Below the pieces are notes generated by a model. That model ran no database searches and was not told where the DNA came from. It worked only from the letters and a program-made list of their open reading frames with translations. Of a stretch of DNA of 64,000 bases, positions 55,201 through 64,000 are shown one piece after another (positions within the stretch are counted from its first letter, which is position 1; the number at the start of each line of letters is the position of its first letter). Source of the stretch: Ciona savignyi. Its lineage: Eukaryota; Chordata; Ascidiacea; Phlebobranchia; Cionidae. The stretch lies in assembly GCA_000149265.1 (NCBI GenBank), contig CH003245.1, forward strand, positions 1,480,960 to 1,544,959. Reading direction: 5' to 3'. The translations under genes were made by a program, and so were the position numbers.

Positions 55201-58200
55201 TAATCCCTTGGTTTTCCCATTCACAGGGATAAACTTAAATATACTATCCTATCCTATCCTAAGTAACTCTGTTATACCCCTTTGCTGATGGGGCAGCCTT
55301 TGTACGTTTCGTATGTTCCTAATTCTTCAGCTAAGTCACACGAGGCAGTAAGAGCAGCATAGTAGATTGTTTCGAATATTTGTACGTTGAGTTTCATTGC
55401 TTCAGGGGAATCAAAGGGAAGCCGCATTGCAATGAATGTGTCGGCCAACCCCTGGACCCCTATCCCTATGGGGCGGTGCCGTTTGTTTGATGTTTCAGCC
55501 TGAAAAGATAAATTTTGGTCTGAGATTTTATGAATAAAAATTGATGATTTTGTTTATTTTATTTTATAGAAATTGAACCCTTTTTTTGTACAAAAATTTA
55601 GTAAATCTGCAAACATAGTATAACATTAAAATTTCACACATCATATCCAATTTTGCTGACTTTTTACATATTTGGCCACTTACCTCTTTTACTGGGTAAT
55701 AATTAATGTCGATAATTTTGTTGAGGTTTTTCGTGACAACCTTTGTGACTTCATAAAGCCTCTTGAAATCAAACACAGGACCAGAAAGAACATACATGGG
55801 AAGTGCAATTGAGGCAAGGTTACACACAGCAACCTGTGGAAATTACCCAATTCAATTAATTGATATAAATAGTTATGTACACATGTTGACAGACACATTT
55901 TATCTAGGTTGGAAAAATATATGAGTGATGAAAAATGTTACACAGAGCAACCTGTATAAGTTACCTAATTCCATTGATTAATATAAATAGTGGCAGACCT
56001 GGTTTTAAAAAAATGGCAGATTTGGCTTTTAAATAACGAACAATTTGAACCTATTTGGTAACTTCCCATACCTCATCTGGAGCTGTGTACTCAACGATTT
56101 CCGTGCACAGGTTCGAACTCTTAATCGTCCCAAGATTTTGTTGATTTGATTTTCTGTTACACGCGTCTTTATAAAGCATGTAGGGTGTGCCGGTTTCGAT
56201 CTGTGCCTCGATCACAGCGTACCATAACTTCTGCGCTTTGATGGTTTTCTTTGCTTTGCCCATCTTCTCATATCTGTTATGACAAATAAAAAACATTTGA
56301 GAATTATTCGTAGGTTAAATTACAAAAGCAATGCACATTACATTAACTCTTTCCGTCCCAACTCGCCATATATCGCGAGTTGGTGGGAAAACATGGTATC
56401 CCGCGTTGCACATAAATGGGTGCAAATCTAAAAACGATTTCTCCGCAATGCGTAATGGTAGAAACCTCAGCTATGGCTCATTCGATCAAGGAAACCCTAT
56501 ATTTTATTCTCTGTAATTTTCGTGGAGAAATATTAAAAATGCGAGGAGTAATAGCCTTTCTTTTTCAAGGCTTCGCCTCTTATTTCTATCGATTTTACAC
56601 GAATTTACAAGTGACTAACTCAGCCAATAGGAGTCGCGTTAAGTCTTTCTTTACATTCTCTGTGAATTTCGTGCCGTTCAGATAAAAAGGAGAGCGTTGG
56701 TGACGTTTTCGCAGCAGGCGGTTATGCTTCGTGTTCACCAAAGCATGAATCCAGCTGGGCCTGCTGAGCGCACGATAAAGAAAAAGGCGGCGAGACTAGC
56801 TAGTTCGGTGTGCCCTGCTTTGAAGAATATTGGATATATTTGTGTTTGTTTGCTTTTGTATGCCCTTTTTACACTTCCTTCACTGTTTTTTTTATACGTT
56901 TTACTATTTTAGTTCTACAAAACTAAAAACTTCAATGCGTTTTGGTTCAATTTTTCATAATATAGTTAGAATAAAGGGAAATTTCAATTAGGAATAGTAA
57001 AAAACTACTGAATACAAATACAGTTCAAATTTTCCTGAGTACAAAAACTATTAGACAATTTACATTCCAATTTTCAGATCATTTGGGCATACCAATAATT
57101 AGTGAGTATTTCGTTTGTCAGTGCACCTCAAAATTTTCAAAGTCGAGCAGAATTTTCTTTACATAAAAAGTGGTGTTCACTTAAGTTTACATAATATATT
57201 TTTTATTGGAGGTAGATTCTAGATGTGCGGTTTGTTTAAAAGAGGGATAAATTATCTTTCCAACCATCCTAAATATTAAATCATAGCACAAATTTGTGAA
57301 AAACTGTGCCAATTTGAAAATGACCAAAAATTGTAAAAAAACTGCGGGACAGCATGTTTAAATTAATGCATTTGGCCGGAAGTGAAAGAGTTAATAGAGA
57401 GACTATGATTTGGTAGGATGATTTGCAGTTTTTATCATGCTTATTGATTTTTTTTACTTTAGGATTTTATAGTGCAAGCTGCAAGGGTTAAGATTTCATT
57501 ACTTGCATTGCTGGCATACTGCCCTTTTTTCTATGCAACCACACACTAATGGAAGTGATTATTATAATCTATACGTGTACAGCACAACAGCCTTGTTTTT
57601 CATGCGATATGCACCAATGATTGCCCAATCATACTTATAATAAGACTAACACAAAGTGAAATCCCTTTTGCATTTTATGTAACAAATTCGCACTCACTTT
57701 ATGTAAAGTTCCTCGAATTCTTCCCCCCACACCTCGAACAAGCCCTTTGCTTCATCGGGACAGAACAACGACCAATCCCCATCACACTCCACCCGTTTCA
57801 TGAACAGATCCGGGATCCACAGAGCGTAAAACAAATCTCGAGCTCGGGATTCATCTTTGCCTGGTTAACAGATGGAAGTTGTTTCATAGCCACTCACAGC
57901 ATATGTATTCTATTAAAAACCCAGATATTGCACTAGATTCGCCAAATCAGGAATAAAAACATAACACAATCATAGGATTTTGGGATATATTATATATATA
58001 TACTGTATAGACTTTATAATATGTTTTTCAAGTGGCCTCAAAAATGTTAATCCATACCTGTGTTTTTCTTTGCATCAAGAAAATCGAAGATATCCGCATG
58101 CCATGGTTCAACGTAAATCGCAAAGGCACCAGGACGCTGTGGTTTCATGTTTAAATTACAGACTCAAACGTGATTTAACAAATGTCATTTTGCAGTCTAA

Positions 58201-61200
58201 AACTTTGACATTTTGATCAGCCAGATATGTCATTACTCTAATTAGCTACTGTTGCCATTTTCATATATTTGCCCACATTCATGGTGTAGGTAAAAATAGA
58301 TTGCTGAATTGTGCAGATGTCATTAATTGCCGAATCTTATAAGATAAATTTACAGTTTAGGATACTTATTTCACAATATTAAATTACCTTATTCCCGCCC
58401 TGGTCCACATATCGGGCAGTATTATTGTATACACGCAGCATTGGCAGCAAACCATTTGAGTTTCCATTCGTCTATCAATAAAAAATGACATTTATTAATA
58501 AAAGAAGATGACAGGACATGGGAAGCACTGGCACAAAGGTTCTTTGACCACGTACACAAGCAAATAACTTGGCAAAGCAGCCGGTATCTATCTAAAAATC
58601 TTCCAGATAAGGGTCTGAGGTTGATAAGGAAAGACTAAATTATGGACTTTAACTAAAGTAAATGGAAAATGTCTTATTTAAATATACTGACTAAACTTAA
58701 TTTATTGGCTAATACTTTTGATACTGGCTAAACTAAAAAGTAACTAACAGTGTCTCACCCCCGCAATATAGCTGCCGGAAGAACGAATACAGTGAATAGC
58801 AAGTCCAATACCACCAGCAGTTTTGGATATAAGTGCACATTGTTTCAATGTCTCATAAATTCCTTCAATACTGTCATCTTGCATGGTTAACAGAAAGCAA
58901 CTTTAAAAAAAAACAACCGATTAAAGTTAGGAAAGCTAAAAACTATTCATGAATATCACATTAAGTGTCATGTAAGTACATATGCGAATAATTATTATAA
59001 AGTAACTTAAAAGTTTTATCTAAACCAAGTAGAAATGACATTAAGATTTCAGTAATTGTACTAACAATTCCATGTTAAATTCAGGTCAAAAGATATTACA
59101 ATTCTTTAAATAAATAGAAATATTTGTTGGAATCAGCAAAATCACTACTTCTATACAGGCTCCACTCATGCAAAGCATGGTACCAAAGAACCAAGAAGAG
59201 CGTGTGAAAGGATTCCATTATTATACGATCGACTAAAACCAAATTTTTCATATCTATGAAAGTTTGGGGAACGCGATCGTTTTTAATAAACAAAACCTTG
59301 ATAACATGACGCAATTTAAGTGTTAAGTGTAGATAAAAAACAACAGTACATTTAGCTATTTAGTATTTGCCCTAGAAATTAAAAAAATGCACATTTCCTA
59401 TATGTATCTTTGAATATATTACCTGGACATTTGAGGGCGGTTGGTACCGGCATTAAACAAGGTGGGTGATGCGTGGGTGAACCATTTCTCTGATAGCAGA
59501 TGATAGGTCTAAAAGATAATTTTAAATAATTTTGATTTTGTTGGCTACCCATGGTGGCAGTGTTATGACGTCTGTGATTCTTGCGCTTTTACCAAGCATT
59601 GTTTAGTGATACTAGAATGGGGAAAGTATGACAAAATACTTTTTTAAGAATAAAATATCAGAAGAAAAACAAATGTTTTAAAAATATTTTAAAATTTTTG
59701 TACTGTTATACAAATCTGTATTACATGTAAAGCGGTGTACTGGCTTTATAGCATGGCGATATAAGATCGGCGTACCCCGTTAGACACTTTGCGTGTAGCC
59801 GTCCCTTTAATTGAGATTTAACACATACATAAGAACCGCACTTATGCTTAGCACATACAAAGAAACTACAACACCTGGAGACATGCCAATATGCACTAAC
59901 ATGCCAAACGGATTTAAAAAAAGTTACATTTGGATTTACCTCAAGAACTGATTCCATGTCATCCCCATGAATCCCTATAGACACCCTCATCAGCATGTGT
60001 TGGGGTCTTTCAGCCACCTTTCCATTAAGCTTCAATAAGTAGGACCGCTCCAATGTCTGAAATGTGGTTTCGTCAAAACTGAAATTCCTCCATTTTAATT
60101 AACACAAATTTCACCTTGAAACCGAAGAAGTTGTAAGAGAAATCGCGGTCGTAGATAATAGCTGAATTTAATTTCTGCAAATGTCAAATGTAAATCGAAT
60201 AACCTTAAAAGACGATGCTCTAACCAGTTAAAAAAGAACTGAAAAACTTTAATGATGTATATTATCTTTAGTGTTTCCTCGATGTAAAAACTGAACCAGA
60301 TAAAAACCAGAGCTTACCTCTTTGTTTGCAAGTATAATGTCATAGGTCTTTTTTGAAATAAGCGGTGAATGTTTTCCATTGCGTGGGTTGATGAATTCAT
60401 AAAGATCTCCCATAACAGCTGAATAAATTTACAAATAAATAATACCGACCCTTTAACCTATTTCACAATTATAGTGTCATAATGATGGGTCACGATGTTG
60501 TTCAAGTCAGCAAAAGTACAAGAAATTAAAAACACCCTGCATTTAAATTCTACTTTGCTGTCTCTAACCCAAGCAAAATGTTGTTACGCAGAACAATCAC
60601 AGAAATATTTATTGGATTGAAGCTAATTTAAAGGCAGACTGCAAGAACGAAAGCTAATCTACTAGGCCAACTACTGTGATTAAAATAAAAACGCTGTCCT
60701 TCTAATGTCCTTTCAGTTGAAAAACGACATTGATCTTACTTACCGCTGAACACCTTTTTGGTTTCTTTATGCAAGTTAGAGACCGCAAGTCTAGCAGCGA
60801 GTATGGCGTAATCAGGGTGAGTTGTGGTCATGTGCGCTGCTGTCTCAGCTGCAAGTGTGTCTAACTCGACTGTTGTCACACCTTCATAGACTCCACTGAT
60901 TACCTTCATTGTAATTTTCGCCTAAAAGGTAAAAAAAACATTAAAATTTGGTTAGTTGGAATAAGAAATTACAAGGATTTTTTTACTCTTGATGCATTAG
61001 ATTTGCTTAAAATATAAAAAAATATAATCTAGTTCTTACTGGATCTACAAAATCCATGTTCAGACCATAGCAGAGCTTTGAAACTCTGGAGGTAATCTTG
61101 TCAAACATAACCCGCTCCTTACGGCCATCTGAAATATATGAGAAGATTCGTTTCATTAAGGATATGAAGGGAAGAGCAATTTAAAAAGCATGTTTGAGGT

Positions 61201-61554
61201 TGAGGCACATGGTACTATTGTATTGACACTCATCAAAATCTCAAATGTGCCATGGTATTATAATGCGTACAACTAAGTTTTAACAATGCAGTAAAAGCCT
61301 GGTGTCAACAGCATAAATCAAAAAATGTGTCAAAAAAATCATAAATGTACTCGTAACTTCTATAATTATGCAAAAAGATAGCTCTGCCTAAACTAAATAA
61401 CAGAAAACTTATCATATAACTACCTTATAATATTCGTGATACCACATGTTATATATTTAGTAAATTAGTTTAAAAGTAACAATCACCTTGTTAAAATTGT
61501 GTTTTAGCACAAAGTGGGTCATAAACAATGCTTACCTCGTTTGTATACATACAT
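52213..61554 (-). CDS. RRM1: Ribonucleotide reductase large subunit
   Basis: Twenty coding exons on the minus strand: 61536-61554, 61040-61128, 60744-60921, 60318-60418, 60115-60174, 59940-60056, 59423-59508, 58759-58900, 58388-58471, 58058-58136, 57698-57860, 56072-56273, 55684-55833, 55278-55499, 54748-54824, 54374-54509, 53740-53835, 53340-53528, 52826-52945 and 52213-52287. All phases agree; 794 aa (human 792). It reduces NDPs to dNDPs with RRM2. An ATP-cone starts the protein ([18 protein letters not shown]). Catalytic residues fall at human positions: Cys218 (SSCFLL), Asn427-Cys429-Glu431 (NLCTEI), Cys444 (VAVCN) and Tyr737-Tyr738 (GMYYLR). The swinging C-terminal tail keeps Cys781, Cys789 and Cys792 ([14 protein letters not shown]). 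The tail sits on its own last exon; reading through the penultimate donor would give a tail without cysteines. Neighbouring promoter has E2F sites. Confidence 0.98.
52409..52640 (-). mobile_element. tRNA-derived SINE in the RRM1 last intron
   Basis: Inverted copy with GGCAATCGCCAGAACCTCGC, GTTACCAGAGCTATTGCAAT and TCAGGCAATGTCTGCTAAGT; ends near GTCCGACTAACC. It lies between the exon with the Tyr pair and the exon with the redox cysteines. Confidence 0.82.
53897..54306. mobile_element. 410-bp pogo/mariner-like MITE, TA-flanked
   Basis: Terminal inverted repeats of about 26 bp: CAGTAGGTGCCGCTTAATAT at the left and, inverted from the right, CAGTAGGTACTGCTTAATAT, both followed by (G/A)ACCAC. 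Each end is flanked by TA, the Tc1/mariner-pogo target duplication. No transposase ORF fits inside, so it is non-autonomous. It is inserted in the RRM1 intron between exons 16 and 17. Confidence 0.85.
54604..54667 (-). mobile_element. SINE tail fragment
   Basis: GGATATGATATTCGTGTTTA and ATCGGAAAACACAATGGGCG match the inverted SINE tail. RRM1 intron 15. Confidence 0.6.
54976..55262 (+). mobile_element. tRNA-derived SINE, full length
   Basis: Best-preserved plus-strand copy: head GTCCGGCCGGTTAGTCTGGC, core GGGCAAGGCACTTTACGGAC, mid-part GGTAACCCGACGGCGGGCAT and tail ATACTATCCTATCCTATCCT. It runs opposite to RRM1 and ends about 15 bp before the donor of RRM1 exon 14. Confidence 0.92.
55819..55990. 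repeat. Duplicated exon edge with decoy splice acceptor (RRM1)
   Basis: About 54 bp covering the acceptor and start of RRM1 exon 13 (55819-55872) recurs at 55937-55990, 118 bp upstream in the gene's direction. Both copies read CAG|GTTGCT...TGTGTAAC on the minus strand, giving VAVCN in the exon and VALCN in the copy. Confidence 0.85.
56347..57390. mobile_element. 1.04-kb piggyBac-like element, TTAA-flanked, non-autonomous
   Basis: The element begins CTCTTTCCGTCCCAACTCGC and ends GGCCGGAAGTGAAAGAG, so the ends are inverted (CTCTTTC). Each is flanked by TTAA (56343-56346 and 57391-57394), the piggyBac target duplication. A subterminal partial palindrome (AACTCGCCATATATCGCGAGTT in part) lies close to the left end. 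The ORFs inside are under 90 codons and show no transposase. It occupies most of RRM1 intron 11. Confidence 0.78.
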
Positions 61555-61750
61555 TTTCTTTGTTCCAACTTTTCAACAAACCAAAAAAACAAGGCAAAAA
61601 GAAACAAAATGTGCAAGTTTTCGCGTGACTACTTCAGGCAAATAATATAAAACTAAGACAAAGTTAGTGTTAAAGAACAGAATGACTCACGGACATATAC
61701 GTAAATGAACGTATCCTACCTATAACTGACTTTATAGCGCAATTCAAACA

Positions 61751-61761
61751 TTCCGCCAAAA
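61751..61761 (-). promoter_or_regulatory. E2F site TTTTGGCGGAA
   Basis: Minus-strand match to the TTTSSCGC consensus, in RRM1 orientation, about 200 bp upstream of its ATG. Confidence 0.6.
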
Positions 61762-61805
61762 GTAACACAAAACAATAAATATGTCAAGCGTTTGGCTCCA
61801 AATAA

Positions 61806-61814
61806 TTTCGCGCC
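61806..61814 (+). promoter_or_regulatory. E2F site TTTCGCGCC with overlapping CCAAT
   Basis: Exact E2F consensus core, followed at once by CCAAT (61813-61817), an NF-Y motif often paired with E2F in S-phase promoters. Confidence 0.65.
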
Positions 61815-61880
61815 AATAAGAAGAGAACGTACATTAAAAGCTGCAAAAAGAGATTGAAAAGAGGTAAGAGAGAGAGTGGG

Positions 61881-61888
61881 TGACGTCA
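61881..61888. promoter_or_regulatory. CRE palindrome TGACGTCA in the RRM1 promoter
   Basis: Perfect CRE between two E2F sites, about 330 bp upstream of RRM1. Confidence 0.55.
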
Positions 61889-61907
61889 AGAATGAAATAA
61901 CATCGTC

Positions 61908-61919
61908 TTTTGGCGCCAA
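61908..61919. promoter_or_regulatory. Palindromic E2F site TTTTGGCGCCAA
   Basis: TTGGCGCCAA is a perfect two-sided E2F site, readable from both strands and so usable by both divergent genes. Confidence 0.65.
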
Positions 61920-62362
61920 GAATACAAAATTAAATTTGAAAAAAAGGGTAGGACTAAGCACCAGGACATACGATTGTATTTATTTCCAAACAAGTATCAT
62001 CATTCAAAAAAAAGGAATATTAATCTTTAAAGTTTCTTCCATGAAGTTCGTTTAAGTTTTTTCACTAAAATGAGGGAAATATTTCGAAAACCACGTGATC
62101 AATCAAAACAAATTGGACGAGTTTGGACGAACTATTTTTAACTAAAACAAACCAATTGAGTCTATTATTTTGATCAATTTCAATTTTATCCTATTTCATC
62201 ATTTGTTATATTTAATCAGAAATGTTTTTTTAATGTGAAATATGTACTTATGTACAATATATTAATCTCTACAATATCTATAGGTCATTTAAATTTTCTG
62301 AACAGCTGTTTTGCGATTGATACGTCACGTTCCGCTTGAATGATCTACGCTGTAAACTTAAG

Positions 62363-64000
62363 ATGCTGTTGCCACTTCAAGAACTTCTACGAAACATTAA
62401 AGTAATCCTTGCAAGTTCGTCACCACAACGTCGCAAACTATTGGAACAAGTCGTAAGTAACTAATAATTCACATTTCGACTCTTGGTTAATTGGCTGTAA
62501 ACACAATGAAATACCTCCGGAAAACGCACTATGGGCACATTGCTTTTGTGATTCTCTTAAGAACCTTCCCAATATAAAAAGTATGTTAACCTTGACCACG
62601 AAGATAAATATAGAAGCTGGTATTATTTTTATATTTACACCCCGTTTACCACAGGGATTAAAATTTGAGGTATGCTCTTCTCCTTATGATGAAGAATCCG
62701 TTGATAAAAAGTCATTTAAAAATCCTCAAGATTATGTAAAACTCCTGGCTCATGGCAAAGCACTAGAAGTTGCCAATCTTTACGAAAAGTCGAATGAAAA
62801 GGTGCTAATCATTGGAGCAGATACAATCATTGTAAGTGTGAGAAATTATAAAATTTAATTAATCGCTAACTGGTTAAACATTATTTGGGGCTTTTAACAT
62901 GTTAGCTAATAAAAATTTACACAAAAATATTAGAAATATAATGGGACCTGGATAATATTAAAATATACAGGTTATATTGTTCAACAGACAATGTTAAACA
63001 ATATAGGGTAATAATTATTGGCGTCTTAGTTTGCTTCTCTCATAGTGTGCCTTTCGATACTTTTAATATGGCTACAATTTTTTTGGTTAATAAAATGGTC
63101 AAAAATAGAATTCTGTTATCAGGAATACAAAACAGTTCTGGGCTTTTTTCAAAAGTATTGATCATCAGGAGTTTCCAAAATTATGATTTCCAACTGTTAC
63201 ACTGTTTATGAAATAATCATCTGCAATGATTGTAATATCTTCTATAGTTTTTAATTTTAAATTATTATAAAAATGCTTATTAAACTTTTTAAATTGTGCA
63301 TTACCTGCGGTACCAATTAGATTATAGTGCTGTCACTCTATCCGTTGTGTGCTTATAGTGAACTTTGTGAACCTTTTACTCTCCCTTTATAGATTTGTTT
63401 TGTCAAAAAATTAGGCCATGACTGTAAACTATGCTTTTATAACACCAATTTGGTAGTGCAAGTTATACAACCAAAACAAATCAATCTTTAACTTCTTTCT
63501 TTAACTTTTCTAGATTAATAATGACCAGATCATTGGCAAACCCCACACAGCACCTGTTGCAGTTGACACACTTAGTAATCTAAGTTGCAAGACACACACA
63601 GTATGCACTGGGGTGTCGGCCATACTGGTAGAAAATGGGGTGTTGAGTGAGACAATGTTTCAAGAATCTACACTGGTCGAGTTTGGATCACTTTCGAGGG
63701 AAATGATACAAAGCTATGTGGATACTGGAGAACCCTTGTAAGCATCCTGCCAAAATGTTTCCATACATAAAATATTTTTTCTTAAAAACAATAAAAAATA
63801 CACCCTGTACATGAATAAAAGTGTGTTATATGGAATTGCTGAAAATATAGTTCAAGTTTATTTTAAATGAATTTGTTCTTGGTTTAAAGCTACCTCTCTT
63901 AAAATAAAAATAGAGCTCTTATTATTTTAAAATTCTTATATTAGGATAGATTTCTTTATCTTGTGGTTGAAAAGATGAATCACTCTGTAACTGACATAGT
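62363..64000 (+). CDS. ASMTL: Maf/ASMTL-type nucleotide pyrophosphatase, partial
   Basis: Exons 62363-62452, 62655-62831 and 63514-63737 are seen; the gene runs off the window after the donor TT|GTAAGC. Maf proteins hydrolyse non-canonical or modified nucleoside triphosphates and act as house-cleaning enzymes. Markers: the N-terminal loop VILASSSPQRRKLLEQVGLK (Maf signature SxSPRR), LIIGADTII with the metal-linked Asp, then DQIIGKP, HTVCTGVSAILVE and the strand ending REMIQSYVDTGEP, which normally precedes the KAGGYG motif of the next exon. Wording such as GLKFEVCSSPYDEE and AKALEVANLYEK-like blocks fit the Maf half of vertebrate ASMTL best, but a stand-alone Maf protein cannot be excluded because the methyltransferase half would lie outside. 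All three junctions agree in phase. Confidence 0.9.

Larger units (their letters stand above)
61555..62362. promoter_or_regulatory. Head-to-head promoter of RRM1 and the Maf/ASMTL-like gene
   Basis: 808 bp between the two start codons. It holds three E2F-type sites and one CRE, all 197-366 bp before the RRM1 ATG, the S-phase arrangement expected for ribonucleotide reductase. A CCAAT motif (61813-61817) overlaps the second E2F site. Start sites cannot be fixed from sequence. Confidence 0.7.

Noticed and set aside
56331-56912. Three short plus-strand ORFs
   Set aside because: They lie inside the TTAA-flanked element in RRM1 intron 11 and show no transposase motif.
61716-61961. 81-codon minus-strand ORF in the RRM1 promoter
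   Set aside because: It overlaps the E2F/CRE cluster and has no link to the RRM1 frame.
1-64000. CRISPR arrays, operons, phage or bacterial genes
   Set aside because: The genes have spliceosomal introns and chordate families; no regularly spaced short repeats or prokaryotic gene layout were seen.

Overview
This window looks like nuclear DNA of a tunicate, most likely a Ciona species. The genes are compact and intron-rich (mostly GT-AG introns of 0.1-1 kb, many exons under 150 bp), the spacers are AT-rich, and the genes are of chordate type (R-spondin with the furin/TSP1/basic-tail layout, POU4 with a POU-IV box, LRATD, FUT8 with an SH3 tail). A tRNA-derived SINE ending in a short ATCCT-type repeat is scattered through introns and spacers. 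Species is an inference; no database was searched. Gene models were built by hand by matching reading frames and splice phases, so exon limits are predictions.

Layout. 0-1.2 kb: two orphan coding exons on the minus strand from an unrecognised gene. 2.5-3.3 kb (-): single-exon LRATD-like gene. 4.3-6.7 kb (+): PAM16/Magmas, a mitochondrial import motor subunit. 6.9-12.9 kb (-): FUT8, core alpha-1,6-fucosyltransferase, tail to tail with PAM16. 13-21 kb: gene-poor and AT-rich, with a broken hAT-type transposase (16.9-17.4 kb) and a decayed tandem repeat array (18.4-19.0 kb). 21.1-29.3 kb (-): a complete five-exon R-spondin gene. 33.3-40.1 kb (+): TTC29, a ciliary TPR protein, with introns full of SINEs. 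44.7-47.4 kb (-): POU4/Brn3 homeobox gene flanked by large spacers that probably hold its control elements. 52.2-61.6 kb (-): RRM1, ribonucleotide reductase large subunit, in 20 coding exons with every catalytic residue at its human position; two of its introns carry non-autonomous DNA transposons. 62.4 kb to the edge (+): a Maf/ASMTL-type nucleotide pyrophosphatase, cut by the window end and head to head with RRM1 across a promoter with E2F and CRE sites.

The genes do not form one pathway. The most interesting points are: an R-spondin whose furin-2 repeat lacks the two phenylalanines known to dock LGR receptors; a marked excess of the palindrome TGACGTCA around R-spondin and POU4; an E2F/CRE cluster in the RRM1 promoter; a TTAA-flanked piggyBac-like element and a TA-flanked pogo-like element in RRM1 introns; and a duplicated exon edge in RRM1 that makes a decoy splice acceptor. 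I found no CRISPR array, no intact tRNA or rRNA gene and no intact autonomous transposon.
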